A stretch of DNA of 64,000 nt from Defluviimonas sp. SAOS-178_SWC (GTDB lineage: Bacteria; Pseudomonadota; Alphaproteobacteria; Rhodobacterales; Rhodobacteraceae). The stretch lies in the NCBI RefSeq assembly GCF_039830135.1, contig NZ_CP156081.1, positions 2,156,001 to 2,220,000 of the forward strand. The letters are read 5' to 3'. The position numbers were made by a program, and so were the translations under genes. Positions within the stretch are counted from its first letter, which is position 1; each line of letters opens with the position of its first letter. The notes beneath the pieces are model-generated. The model worked only from the letters and a program-made list of their open reading frames with translations, was not told the origin of the DNA and made no database searches. Of the stretch, positions 9,039-18,628 are shown in pieces.

Positions 9039-9719
9039 CTAAATCGCATGCAGCCAGCCGATCAGCGGCATCAGCCGCTTCACGCGCCCCATGACCTCGT
9101 CCACAGCCTCCGGCGTGCCGATCCAGTCCGGCAAGAGCGCCCCCTCCATCGTACGCGCCACGATGCCCTTGTAGCGCAGAAGGTGCGACCATTCGGGATC
9201 GACACCGAAGCCGCGCGGCACCCGGGCAAGGTGCGGCTCGTCCATGTGGCAGCCGACGGCGGCCGCCTCCGCCAGCGCCGCCATCAGTCCGGCACGGTCG
9301 GCGGGGTCGCAGACCCGTTCGCGGTACCGCGTCAGCACCGGCCCCTCGAAAGCCCAGCGTCCGGCCCCGTAGCCGACGCCGTCGGGATGCAGGACAAGAT
9401 GGACGCCCGCGCCACGGTTGGGGTGATCGCCCGGCCAGAAGATCATGTGCAGATGCGGCTCGTAAGGCGCCTTGTCGGCGCGGAAGCGGACATCGCGGTT
9501 GATCCGCCGCAGCGAGCCATTGAGCTTCGGTTCGGCCTTCATCGGCGGATCGAGGCGCGCCATTTCCGGCGCGATCGCCTCGATGAAATCCAGTGCCGGA
9601 GCCTTCCAGAACGTCTCGTAGCGGTCCCGGTTAGCCTCGAACCAGCTTCGCCGGTTATTTTCCTTCAGATCGGCGAGAAATGCGAAGGTCTCGGGGGGGA
9701 ATCCGGTGAAACGGGTCAT
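9039..9719 (-). CDS. DUF2461 / TIGR02453 family protein
   Basis: 226 residues matching the widespread DUF2461 family: FPPETFAFLADLKENNRRSWFEANRDRYE at the N-terminus, LRRINRDVRFRADKAPYEPHLHMIFW in the centre and GAGVHLVLHPDGVGYGAGRW after it. The family has no established biochemical role. The start at 9719 follows AAGAAAGGACG on the minus strand. It is divergent from the cupin gene at 9789, leaving a 69-bp shared spacer. Confidence 0.9.
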   Translation of the reverse strand: MTRFTGFPPETFAFLADLKENNRRSWFEANRDRYETFWKAPALDFIEAIAPEMARLDPPMKAEPKLNGSLRRINRDVRFRADKAPYEPHLHMIFWPGDHPNRGAGVHLVLHPDGVGYGAGRWAFEGPVLTRYRERVCDPADRAGLMAALAEAAAVGCHMDEPHLARVPRGFGVDPEWSHLLRYKGIVARTMEGALLPDWIGTPEAVDEVMGRVKRLMPLIGWLHAI

Positions 9720-9788
9720 GGGCGTCCTTTCTTGCCGGGGGAGTATTCGGTTGCCACTATAGCGACCGAACCCGAAAGGACCAAACCG

Positions 9789-10124
9789 ATGCCCCTGCCC
9801 GACTTCATCCTGGCCTTCCCCGCGATCGACATCCCCTTTCCCGACGACGTGGTCAGAACCAATGTCCTGCGCTCCGATGCCGGGCTTGCGGTGTTCTTCA
9901 CGTTCCTGAAGGACGTGAACCTGCCCGCCCATTCGCACAAGGGCCAGTGGGGCACCGTCCTTGAAGGGTCGATCGAACTGACGATGAACGGCGAGACCCG
10001 CATCTACCGCCCCGGCGCGACCTATTCGATCCCGTCCGGAGTCGTCCACGCGGTGAAGATCTCCGCCGGGACGGTGGCGCTCGACGTCTTCGAGGAACCG
10101 GACCGCTACAAGCTCCGGGGCTGA
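9789..10124 (+). CDS. Single-domain cupin protein
   Basis: 111 residues forming one small beta-barrel cupin. Motif 1 (PAHSHKGQWGTVLEGSIELTM) and motif 2 (RPGATYSIPSGVVHAVKISAG) supply likely metal ligands His-His-...-His. It has no signal peptide, so it is cytoplasmic. Cupins of this size include isomerases, dioxygenases and ligand-sensing proteins; substrate unknown. The start has AAAGGA eight bases upstream. It lies 50 bp before psuK on the same strand and could share its transcript. Confidence 0.85.
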   Translation: MPLPDFILAFPAIDIPFPDDVVRTNVLRSDAGLAVFFTFLKDVNLPAHSHKGQWGTVLEGSIELTMNGETRIYRPGATYSIPSGVVHAVKISAGTVALDVFEEPDRYKLRG

Positions 10125-10174
10125 CATGATCCCTCCGGCTTGCGCGTGCGCCGGTTTCCCGGCAAAGGACGGGA

Positions 10175-11068
10175 ATGCGCGCACGCCCTGACATCCTCTG
10201 CATCGGGTCGGTCCTTTGGGATATCATCGGCCGCTCTGCCGTCCACATGACGGCGGGCGCCGATGTCCCCGGCCGCATCACCCGGCTGCCGGGCGGTGTG
10301 GCGATGAACATCGCGATGACCCTTGCCCGGTTCGGCCTGCGCCCGGCTCTTCTCAGCGCCATCGGCCGCGACCCCGAAGGCGATGAACTCATCGCGGCCT
10401 GCGCCCGCCTTGGTGTCGCGACCGGCCATGTCTACCGCTCCGACGATCTGCCGACCGACCGCTACATGGCCGTCGAAGGGGCGAACGGCCTTGTCGCCGC
10501 CATCGCCGACGCGCATTCGCTGGAGGCCGCCGGCGACAAGATCCTGCGCCCGCTCGGCGACGGCACTCTTGCCAGCGCCGCGGCCCCGTGGTCCGGGCCG
10601 GTCGCGCTCGACGGCAACCTCACCCAAGGGCTTCTGGCCGATATCGCCGCCTCGCCGCTTTTTGTCGCCGCCGATCTCCGCATCGCGCCCGCAAGCCCCG
10701 GCAAGGCGGAGCGGCTTCTGCCGCTTCTGCCGGTGCGGAACGCGACGCTCTACGTCAACCTCGAAGAGGCGGGCCTCCTCTGCCAGCGCCGCTTCGCGTC
10801 GGCACCCGAGGCCGCCGAGGGACTTCTCGACCGTGGCGCGATCAGGGTCCTTGTCACCGATGGCGGTCGCAAGACCGCCGATGGCGCGACGGGCGGCATC
10901 GTGACGGCCGAACCGCCCGCCGTCCTCGTCACCCGCGTCACCGGCGCGGGCGATACCTTCATGGCGGCCCATATCGTCGCCGAAATGCGGGGCGAGAGCC
11001 GCGAGGCCGCGCTCAGATCGGCGCTCGATGCCGCCGCCCACTATGTCTCCGGAGATATTGGCTCATGA
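10175..11068 (+). CDS. psuK: PfkB-family carbohydrate kinase, probably pseudouridine kinase
   Basis: 297 residues with PfkB features: an N-terminal ILCIGSVLWDIIG strand, the GGVAMNIAMTLARFG signature, and C-terminal VTGAGDTFMAAH with the catalytic base Asp and anion hole. In this context it most likely phosphorylates pseudouridine to pseudouridine 5'-phosphate, the first step of pseudouridine breakdown in the cytoplasm. The stop overlaps psuG as ATGA. The ATG at 10175 has AAAGGACGGGA before it. Function is inferred mainly from the psuG linkage, since PfkB substrates are hard to read from sequence. Confidence 0.85.
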   Translation: MRARPDILCIGSVLWDIIGRSAVHMTAGADVPGRITRLPGGVAMNIAMTLARFGLRPALLSAIGRDPEGDELIAACARLGVATGHVYRSDDLPTDRYMAVEGANGLVAAIADAHSLEAAGDKILRPLGDGTLASAAAPWSGPVALDGNLTQGLLADIAASPLFVAADLRIAPASPGKAERLLPLLPVRNATLYVNLEEAGLLCQRRFASAPEAAEGLLDRGAIRVLVTDGGRKTADGATGGIVTAEPPAVLVTRVTGAGDTFMAAHIVAEMRGESREAALRSALDAAAHYVSGDIGS

Positions 11069-11982
11069 CCGACCTGCCCCTGACCGTCGCCCCCGAAGTT
11101 GCCGACGCGCGCGCCAAAGGCGCCCCCATTGTCGCGCTGGAATCAACAATCATCACGCACGGTATGCCTTATCCGCAGAATCTGGAAACGGCCCGCCGGG
11201 TCGAGGCCGAGGTTCGCGCATCCGGCGCCGTGCCCGCCACCATCGCGGTAATGGCCGGCCGGATCCATATCGGCCTCACCGAGGCCGAGCTTGACGCCCT
11301 CGCAAAGGCAAGCGGCGTGATGAAGCTCTCCCGCGCCGACCTCGCGGCCTGCCTCGCCGCCGGCCGGACCGGCGCCACCACCGTCGCCGCGACGATGATC
11401 GCCGCCCGCCTCGCCGGGATCGCGGTCTTCGCCACGGGCGGCATCGGCGGCGTCCATCGCGGCGCCGAGACGAGCTTCGACATCTCCGCCGACCTGCGCG
11501 AGCTGTCCGAGACGCCCGTCACGGTCGTGGCCGCCGGGGCCAAGGCGATCCTAGACCTGCCGAAGACGCTCGAGGTTCTGGAAACCTTCGGCGTCCCGGT
11601 CATTGCCTATGGTCAGGACAGCTTTCCGGCGTTCTGGTCGCGCGATTCCGGCCTTGCGGCGCCGCTCCGCATGGACACCGCGGACGAGATCGCCGCCGCG
11701 CATCTGATTCGCGGACGGCTCGGCCTGCCGGGCGGCCAGCTCGTTGCCAACCCGATCCCCGAAGCCGCCGAGATTCCGCGCGCGGTCATCGTCCCGGTGA
11801 TCGAGAAGGCGCTGGCCGAGGCTGGCGCGCAGGGCATTGCCGCCAAGGAGGTCACGCCCTTCCTGCTCTCCCGCATCTTCGAACTGACCGACGGTCGGTC
11901 GCTCGACGCCAATATCGCCCTCGTGATGAACAATGCCCGCCTCGGTGCCGCCATCGCGGCCGGGATCGCGGCCGCAACCTGA
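11065..11982 (+). CDS. psuG: Pseudouridine-5'-phosphate glycosidase
   Basis: 305 residues closely fitting the PsuG/IndA family (IVALESTIITHGMPYPQN at the N-terminus, ATTVAATMIAARLAGIAVFATGGIGGVHRGAE and VVAAGAKAILDLPKTLE in the core). PsuG cleaves the C-glycosidic bond of pseudouridine 5'-phosphate to uracil and ribose 5-phosphate. It is translationally coupled to psuK. No uracil or pseudouridine transporter is adjacent. Confidence 0.95.
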   Translation: MTDLPLTVAPEVADARAKGAPIVALESTIITHGMPYPQNLETARRVEAEVRASGAVPATIAVMAGRIHIGLTEAELDALAKASGVMKLSRADLAACLAAGRTGATTVAATMIAARLAGIAVFATGGIGGVHRGAETSFDISADLRELSETPVTVVAAGAKAILDLPKTLEVLETFGVPVIAYGQDSFPAFWSRDSGLAAPLRMDTADEIAAAHLIRGRLGLPGGQLVANPIPEAAEIPRAVIVPVIEKALAEAGAQGIAAKEVTPFLLSRIFELTDGRSLDANIALVMNNARLGAAIAAGIAAAT

Positions 11983-12048
11983 ACGCCCCATTGTAGGCGC
12001 CCGTCGAAGTTCATACATTCAGGCGCGGAGCGGAGGGAAGCGCGCGCG

Positions 12049-12822
12049 ATGGCACCACATGAGGACGGCCCGGACCACAGCATGGTTCATCCGCCGAGGC
12101 GGCGGGGTGTGCTTGCACGGCTGCGCGCGAACTTCCTCACCGGCCTTGTCGTCGTCGCCCCCGTCGGCCTGACGCTCTGGCTGGTCTGGACCGTCACCGG
12201 CTGGATCGACAGCTGGGTCTGGCCCTTCATCCCGAGCGGATACCGCCCCGACGCGCTGATCCGCTTCTATTTCTGCGACCTCAGCGACCCGACCAACCTG
12301 CCCTTCTACTGCCAGCCCGACGCAATCCACCTGCGCGGCATCGGCGTCGTCGTCTTCCTCATCTTCATGGTGTTCGCGGGCTGGATCGCCAAGGGCATCA
12401 TGGGCCGCTCGCTCATCGCCTGGGGCGAAAGCATCGTCGACCGGATGCCGGTCGTGCGCTCGGTCTACAACGGCGTCAAGCAGGTGGCCGAGACGGTCTT
12501 CAACCAGACCGAGGCGAAATTCGACAAGGCCTGCATGATCGAATACCCCCGGCCCGGCATCTGGGCCATCGGCTTTGTCTCCACCGTGGCCAAGGGCGAG
12601 ATCCTCGCGAAGCTCCCCGATGACGAGGTCATGACCGTCTTCCTGCCGACAACGCCGAACCCGACATCGGGCTTCCTCCTCTACGTGCCGAAACGCGACG
12701 TCACGTTCCTCGACATGTCCGTCGAGGACGCGGCGAAACTGGTGATCTCGGCCGGCCTCGTCTATCCGTCGGCGAAAGAACCGAAGGAAGCGAAGGACAA
12801 CGGCGGCCCGGCGGCCCGCTGA
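12049..12822 (+). CDS. DUF502 family inner-membrane protein
   Basis: 257 residues. Two transmembrane helices (about 27-50 and 99-120) are followed by a soluble domain with the family segments DRMPVVRSVYNGVKQV and FLPTTPNPTSGFLLYVP. DUF502 proteins are conserved membrane proteins without a firmly established role. GGAGGGAAG lies just upstream of the ATG. The gene converges on the patatin gene with a 7-bp gap between stops. Confidence 0.93.
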   Translation: MAPHEDGPDHSMVHPPRRRGVLARLRANFLTGLVVVAPVGLTLWLVWTVTGWIDSWVWPFIPSGYRPDALIRFYFCDLSDPTNLPFYCQPDAIHLRGIGVVVFLIFMVFAGWIAKGIMGRSLIAWGESIVDRMPVVRSVYNGVKQVAETVFNQTEAKFDKACMIEYPRPGIWAIGFVSTVAKGEILAKLPDDEVMTVFLPTTPNPTSGFLLYVPKRDVTFLDMSVEDAAKLVISAGLVYPSAKEPKEAKDNGGPAAR

Positions 12823-12829
12823 TCGCCAG

Positions 12830-13873
12830 TCAGGAAAAGAGCCCTTCCAGATCGACGCTGCTTTCGTGGTTGAGCGCGCCGCCATGCCGCTCGAGGAACC
12901 CATCGGCGGCCGCCCGGCCCGCCCCTTTCAGCTCCCACAAAAGACCGGGCGTCGGCACCAGCTTCGTCGCCGCCGTCAGAGAGGTCATCAGCGCGTCATC
13001 GGCGACGATATGGACCAGCACGTCCTTCATCGCGCCGTGTTCGACGCGCCCGTCCGCGATCAGTTCCTTCACGAAGTTAATCGCCCGGAACTCCCGGAGC
13101 AGGGAGGAGTTGAAGCTCACCTCGTTGATGCGGTCGAGGATCTCCTGCGCCGACCGCGGCACCGCCTCGCGGCGCAGCGGATTGATCGAGACGACGACGA
13201 TGTCATCCGGAAGTGCGGGATCGAAAAGCGGGAAGAGCGCAGCGTTGCCGGTATAGCCGCCATCCCAGTAGGCCTCCTTCCGGCCGGTCTCCGCATCGTC
13301 GATCTCCACCGCCCGAAAGAGCGTCGGCAGACAGGCCGAGGCGAGGATCGCATCCGTGGTGATCTCGTCGCCGGAAAAGACCCGGATCTTGCCGCTCCGC
13401 ACATTGGTCGCCGCGACAAAAATGGCCGGACCTTGCGATCCGCAGACCAGATCGAAACGAAACTGCGACACGACCCGCTCCAGCGGATTGACGTAGAAGG
13501 GGCCGAAATCGTAGGGGCTGAACAGCCGCGTGAAGGTCTCTGCCGGCGAAAAGGGGGCAAGGCGCCCGGTCAGGCCGGACCAGAGATCGCTGACCGGCAG
13601 GAAGGCGCGGAACCACGACGCCATCCGCATGTCGCCCACCGCGCCCACCTGCGCCCAGAGCCAGTCGAGGTTAGCGCGCGCGCCGGCCCGCCCGCCCATC
13701 GCCATTCCGGCCTTCAGCGCCGCGCCGTTCAGCGCGCCCGCCGACGTCCCCGATATCCCCGCGATCTCGATCGTCTCGTCCTCGAGGAACCGGTCGAGCA
13801 CGCCCCAGGTGAAGGCGCCATGCGCGCCGCCGCCCTGCAGGGCAAGGTTGATGCGCCGGACCCGGCTTGCCAT
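12830..13873 (-). CDS. Patatin-like phospholipase
   Basis: 347 residues of the patatin/RssA type. It has the oxyanion-hole glycine run GGGAHG (14-19), the nucleophile elbow GTSAG with Ser44, and the catalytic Asp in the WDGGYTGN segment, giving a complete Ser-Asp dyad. No signal peptide is seen, so it is probably a cytoplasmic or membrane-associated acyl hydrolase. It lies downstream of the 3-hydroxybutyrate dehydrogenase gene on the same strand, separated by 89 bp holding an intergenic repeat hairpin. The pairing with a polyhydroxybutyrate-pathway enzyme is common in this family, so a lipid or polyester substrate is possible but unproven. Confidence 0.92.
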   Translation of the reverse strand: MASRVRRINLALQGGGAHGAFTWGVLDRFLEDETIEIAGISGTSAGALNGAALKAGMAMGGRAGARANLDWLWAQVGAVGDMRMASWFRAFLPVSDLWSGLTGRLAPFSPAETFTRLFSPYDFGPFYVNPLERVVSQFRFDLVCGSQGPAIFVAATNVRSGKIRVFSGDEITTDAILASACLPTLFRAVEIDDAETGRKEAYWDGGYTGNAALFPLFDPALPDDIVVVSINPLRREAVPRSAQEILDRINEVSFNSSLLREFRAINFVKELIADGRVEHGAMKDVLVHIVADDALMTSLTAATKLVPTPGLLWELKGAGRAAADGFLERHGGALNHESSVDLEGLFS

Positions 13874-13892
13874 GTCATGCCCCTTCTTCTTG

Positions 13893-13933
13893 GCTCAAAT
13901 ACTCCGGGGGGACCGGGGGGCAGCGCCCCCGGC
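13893..13933. repeat. Short intergenic hairpin repeat, copy 1
   Basis: The spacer between the patatin and dehydrogenase genes reads GCTCAAATACTCCGGGGGG followed by a GC-rich hairpin (CCGGGGGGC, loop AGC, GCCCCCGG). A second copy of the same design lies at 53227-53265. Such REP-like units are common between genes in Rhodobacteraceae; their function is not established. Confidence 0.6.
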
Positions 13934-13962
13934 GGATCGCCTGCGCCAGCAGGCGAAACCGG

Positions 13963-14736
13963 TCAGAGCGCCGTCCAGCCGCCGTCGACCGAGATCGTCG
14001 TGCCGGTGATCTGCGCCGCCGCCGGCGAGCACAGGAAGACCGCCGTGCCGCCGATCTCCTCGACCGTCGCGAACTGGCGCGACGGCTGGCGCTGCAACAT
14101 CACCTCGCGGATCACGGTCTCGCGGTCCATGTCGTGGACCTTCATCTGGTCGGGGATCTGCGCCTCCACGAGCGGCGTCAGCACGTAGCCCGGGCAGATC
14201 GCGTTGCAGGTGATCCCCTGCCCCGCCGTTTCCAGCGCGACGGTCTTCGACAGGCCCACCACCCCGTGCTTGGCCGCGACATAGGCCGACTTGAAGGGCG
14301 AGGCGGTCAGCCCGTGCGCCGAGGCGATATTGACGATCCGGCCCCAGCCCTTCGCGCGCATTCCCGGCAGCGCGGCGGCCGTGGTGTGGAAGGCCGAGGA
14401 GAGGTTGATCGCCAGGATCGCCTCCCATTTCTCGACCGGAAACTCCTCGACCGGCGCGACATGCTGGATCCCGGCATTGTTGACGAGGATGTCGCAGCGA
14501 CCGGCCTTTTCAACCAGTGCCCGGCACTCCGCGCCTTTCGACATGTCCGCCGGGACGTAACGCGCCGTCACGCCGAACTCCCCGCCGAGGCTTTCGGCCA
14601 GCGCGTGATCCTCGTCCCGGTCAGTAAAGGAGTTCAGCACCACGTCCGCGCCCGCCCGGGCCAGTTCGCGGGCGACGCCCAGTCCGATACCGGAATTGGA
14701 GCCGGTGATGATCGCTGTCTTGCCGGTCAATGTCAT
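13963..14736 (-). CDS. bdhA: D-3-hydroxybutyrate dehydrogenase
   Basis: 257-residue short-chain dehydrogenase. It has the NAD-binding GSNSGIG motif (12-18), NNAG (86-89), catalytic Ser139 and the YVAAK motif with Tyr152 and Lys156. The segments SAHGLTASPFKSAYVAAKHGVVGLSK and CNAICPGYVLTPLVE are characteristic of 3-hydroxybutyrate dehydrogenase, which interconverts 3-hydroxybutyrate and acetoacetate in polyhydroxybutyrate and ketone-body metabolism. A different short-chain alcohol substrate cannot be excluded. Confidence 0.92.
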   Translation of the reverse strand: MTLTGKTAIITGSNSGIGLGVARELARAGADVVLNSFTDRDEDHALAESLGGEFGVTARYVPADMSKGAECRALVEKAGRCDILVNNAGIQHVAPVEEFPVEKWEAILAINLSSAFHTTAAALPGMRAKGWGRIVNIASAHGLTASPFKSAYVAAKHGVVGLSKTVALETAGQGITCNAICPGYVLTPLVEAQIPDQMKVHDMDRETVIREVMLQRQPSRQFATVEEIGGTAVFLCSPAAAQITGTTISVDGGWTAL

Positions 14737-14872
14737 GGCGCGTGCCCCCTCTTGTTGCGATGCGGCAAGAATAGATGCCGCGAGCGCAAAGAACAGGGGG
14801 TTTCTTGGCCGGCGCCGAAGGGGCGATTCCCCGACCGCCGCCGATCTCCCCGCCAGACCGCGAAATGCCCAG

Positions 14873-14900
14873 AAAAAAACGCCCGCGCGAGGCGGGCGTT
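14873..14900 (-). terminator. Rho-independent terminator of the candidate small RNA
   Basis: Stem AACGCCCGC/GCGGGCGTT with a five-base loop; seven consecutive Ts follow on the minus strand. No minus-strand protein gene lies upstream, so the terminator needs a non-coding transcript to make sense. Confidence 0.85.
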
Positions 14901-14947
14901 AAGTTATTGAGGCAGGTTTCATACAGGCAAGAAACCTATCGAGCAGT
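14873..14947 (-). ncRNA. Candidate small RNA with own promoter and terminator
   Basis: A minus-strand transcription unit of about 75 nt with no gene in it. A TATAAA -10 box (14954-14959) and a TTGGCC -35 box (14977-14982) are spaced by exactly 17 bp. The predicted start is near 14947. The RNA would form a hairpin from AGGTTTC/GAAACCT (14914-14920 with 14931-14937) and end in a perfect 9-bp GC-rich stem (14878-14886 with 14892-14900) followed by a seven-T tract (14873-14879). It lies between bdhA and the binding-protein gene at 15061, on the opposite strand to the latter. No Rfam family is recognised. Confidence 0.6.
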
Positions 14948-14953
14948 AGTCAC

Positions 14954-14982
14954 TTTATACGCGGTCCTTTGCCACTGGCCAA
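14954..14982 (-). promoter_or_regulatory. Sigma-70-type promoter for the candidate small RNA
   Basis: TTGGCC (14977-14982) and TATAAA (14954-14959) on the minus strand with 17 bp between. The match to TTGACA/TATAAT is four and five of six. Inferred start site is A14947. Confidence 0.55.
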
Positions 14983-15060
14983 GCTAAAAGTTTGAAAAGG
15001 CAGGGAAGCCCGGATAGCGTCGGCGCCAACGAAACAAGGGCAGTCAGGATTGTTGCTGAA

Positions 15061-16875
15061 ATGCGACCGGATTTTTTCATTCGTTTCGGATGCGCGCTGA
15101 CCCTCGGCCTTGGCCTTCTGGCCGGGCCGGCCGTGCAGGCCGAACCGCAGCACGGCATAGCTATGTATGGCCGCCCGGCGCTGCCACCCGATTTTGTGTC
15201 CCTGCCCTACGCAAACCCCGACGCACCGAAGGGCGGACGCATCGTTTTCGGCGAACCCGGCGGTTTCGATTCGCTCAACCCCTATATCCTGAAAGGCAAC
15301 GCGCCCTGGGGCCTCGGCATCCACACGGTCGAGACATTGATGGGCCGGTCCATCGACGAGCCGTTCTCGCTCTACGGCCTTCTCGCCGAATCGGTGGAGA
15401 CCGATGCGGACCGGAACTGGGTCGAATTCACCCTCCGCCCCGAAGCGCGATTCTCCGACGGCAGCCCCGTCACTGTCGAGGACGTGATGTGGAGCTACGA
15501 GACCCTCGGGACCGTCGGCCATCCCCGCTACAAAGGCACCTGGTCGAAGGTCGCGTCGATGGAACAGACCGGGGCGCGGTCGGTCCGCTTCACCTTCAAC
15601 GCTCCCGACCGGGAACTGGCGCTTCTCATGGGAATACGGCCGATCCTGAAGAAGGCACAGTGGGAGGGCAAGGATTTCGCCGAAAGCTCGCTCGACGTGC
15701 CGATGGGCACCGGCCCCTATGTCGTCGCTGATTTCGAACCCGGCCGGTTCATCACCTTCAAGCGCAACCCCGACTATTGGGGCAAGGATCTTGCCTTCAA
15801 CAAGGGCCAGAACAATTTCGACGAGATCCGCTACGACTATTTCGGCGATGGCGACGTGGTCTTCCAGGCCTTCACCGCCGGCGAGACGACGAGCCTGCGC
15901 GAGGCCAATTCGGCCAAGTGGGCCAGCCAGTACGATTTCGCCGCGATCCAGTCCGGTGAGGTGGTGAAATCCGAGATCGCGAACCAACGGCCTTCGGGGA
16001 TCACCGGTCTCGTCATGAACACGCGCAACCCGATTTTCGCCGACTGGCGTGTGCGCGAGGCGATGATCCTCGCCTTCAACTTCGAATTCATCAACCAGAC
16101 CCTGAACGGCGGCACCGAGCCGCGCATCACCTCGTATTTCTCGAACTCGGTTCTCGGCATGGGTCATGGGCCGGCGACCGGCCGGGTGGCGGAACTGCTC
16201 GCCCCCTATGCCGCCGACCTGCCGCCCGGCACGATCGAGGGCTATGCGCTGCCCGAGGGGAACGCCGCCAAGGCGCTCGACCGCGGCAATCTGAGAAAGG
16301 CCATCGCGCTTCTCGAAGAGGCCGGCTGGTCGGTGCAGGACGGCGCCCTCAGGAATGCCGGCGGCGCACCCTTCGAATTCGAGATTGTCCTGTCGTCCGG
16401 CGCGACCGAGACCCAGACGATCACCGACATCTATGTCGAGGCGCTGAAGACCCTCGGGATCACGCCCCGCGTGACCAGCGTCGACAGCGCCCAGTACAAG
16501 GAGCGCACCAACAACTACCAATTCGACATGGCCTGGTACACGCGCTCGCTCTCGCTCAGCCCCGGCAACGAGCAGATGCTTTACTGGGGCGCCAATGGTG
16601 TCGCCGAACCCGGCAGCCGCAACTGGATGGGCATGAACTCGCCCGCCGCCGAGGCGATGGTGGCCGAGATGACCGGCGCCCGCAGCCAGGAGGATTTCAT
16701 CGCCGCGACGCAGGCGCTCGACCGCATCCTCACGGCGGGGCGCTATGTGATCCCCGTCTGGTTCTCGAAAGTGTCGCGGATCGCGCATTCGGCGCATCTT
16801 CACTACCCCGAGCGGATTCCGCTATACGGGGATTGGCCGGGCTTCCAGCCCGAAGTCTGGTGGTACGAAGAATAG
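15061..16875 (+). CDS. Extracellular solute-binding protein family 5 (YejA/oligopeptide-like)
   Basis: 604 residues. The signal peptide (FFIRFGCALTLGLGLLAGPAVQA) is followed by a long SBP_bac_5 fold (FDSLNPYILKGNAPWGLG, VEDVMWSYETLG, MGTGPYVVADFEPGRFITFKRNPDYWGKDL). The YejA-like subfamily binds peptides or microcin-type compounds for ABC import. No permease or ATPase genes are adjacent here, which is unusual for this class. I chose ATG 15061 because it starts the signal peptide directly; the frame could also start at 14992. Confidence 0.9.
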   Translation: MRPDFFIRFGCALTLGLGLLAGPAVQAEPQHGIAMYGRPALPPDFVSLPYANPDAPKGGRIVFGEPGGFDSLNPYILKGNAPWGLGIHTVETLMGRSIDEPFSLYGLLAESVETDADRNWVEFTLRPEARFSDGSPVTVEDVMWSYETLGTVGHPRYKGTWSKVASMEQTGARSVRFTFNAPDRELALLMGIRPILKKAQWEGKDFAESSLDVPMGTGPYVVADFEPGRFITFKRNPDYWGKDLAFNKGQNNFDEIRYDYFGDGDVVFQAFTAGETTSLREANSAKWASQYDFAAIQSGEVVKSEIANQRPSGITGLVMNTRNPIFADWRVREAMILAFNFEFINQTLNGGTEPRITSYFSNSVLGMGHGPATGRVAELLAPYAADLPPGTIEGYALPEGNAAKALDRGNLRKAIALLEEAGWSVQDGALRNAGGAPFEFEIVLSSGATETQTITDIYVEALKTLGITPRVTSVDSAQYKERTNNYQFDMAWYTRSLSLSPGNEQMLYWGANGVAEPGSRNWMGMNSPAAEAMVAEMTGARSQEDFIAATQALDRILTAGRYVIPVWFSKVSRIAHSAHLHYPERIPLYGDWPGFQPEVWWYEE

Positions 16876-16885
16876 GAATTGGCCC

Positions 16886-16999
16886 ATGCGCAGACTGATC
16901 CTCATCGCGCTCCTGTCCGGTCTCGCGGCCTGCAACACGATTGCGGGTGTCGGCGACGATGTTTCGGGCGGCGCGCGCACCGTGCAAAGCTGGTTCTGA
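16886..16999 (+). CDS. Entericidin-like small lipoprotein
   Basis: A 37-residue ORF. MRRLILIALLSGLAAC is a lipoprotein signal with a clear lipobox (LAAC, Cys16), followed by the entericidin-type segment NTIAGVGDDVSGGARTV. AGGA lies eight bases before the ATG and only 10 bp separate it from the binding-protein stop, so it is probably co-transcribed. Entericidin-family lipoproteins are small envelope proteins linked with stress and cell lysis in enterobacteria; the role here is unknown. Confidence 0.8.
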   Translation: MRRLILIALLSGLAACNTIAGVGDDVSGGARTVQSWF

Positions 17000-17045
17000 T
17001 CCCGAACGTCGCAAATCCGTTACAGGAGCGCCGTAGAGGACGGGC

Positions 17046-17522
17046 ATGAACATTCTTGTCCTCTGCACCGGCAACTCCGCCCGCTCGATCCTGCTCGAAG
17101 CGATCCTGAACCGTGACGGCGCCGGCCGCGTCCTGGCGTTCTCCGCCGGATCGAAACCGGCCGGGCGCGTCCACCCGCGCTCGCTGGCGCTGCTCGCGGC
17201 CAAGGGCTTCGACACGGCCGGGCTGCGCTCCAAAAGCTGGGATGAATTCGCCGGACCCGACGCGCCGGCGATGGACCTCGTGATCACCGTCTGCGGCTCG
17301 GCGGCGGGGGAGACCTGCCCGATGTGGCCCGGAGCGCCGCTTCGCGCCCATTGGGGGGTCGAGGATCCGGCCTCTACCGCCGATGCCGACGCCCCCGCAG
17401 CCTTTGAAGCCGCCTTCTCGGCACTGAACGCCCGAGCCGCGCGGTTTCTCGGCCTGCCCCTTGAAACCCTTGACCGGGCCACGCTTTCGCGGGAGATCGG
17501 AGCCATCGGAGTGGAGGCTTAG
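17046..17522 (+). CDS. arsC: Arsenate reductase, thioredoxin-type (low-molecular-weight phosphatase fold)
   Basis: 158 residues. The N-terminal P-loop CTGNSARS (C-x5-R, Cys7) is that of LMW-phosphatase-like arsenate reductases. VITVCGSAAGETCPMWPG supplies the further cysteines of the Cys relay, and HWGVEDPA is family-typical. It reduces As(V) to As(III) in the cytoplasm. The stop abuts the start of the ACR3 exporter (TAGATG), which strongly supports the role. No ArsR repressor gene is next to it. Confidence 0.93.
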   Translation: MNILVLCTGNSARSILLEAILNRDGAGRVLAFSAGSKPAGRVHPRSLALLAAKGFDTAGLRSKSWDEFAGPDAPAMDLVITVCGSAAGETCPMWPGAPLRAHWGVEDPASTADADAPAAFEAAFSALNARAARFLGLPLETLDRATLSREIGAIGVEA

Positions 17523-18545
<1,023 letters not shown>

Positions 18546-18628
18546 ATGTCGCGACGCCCCTTTCCCCCGCGCTCAAACGGGGGCAAGATCGGTTCTAACG
18601 ACAGATCCGAACCGACAGAGATCCCACA

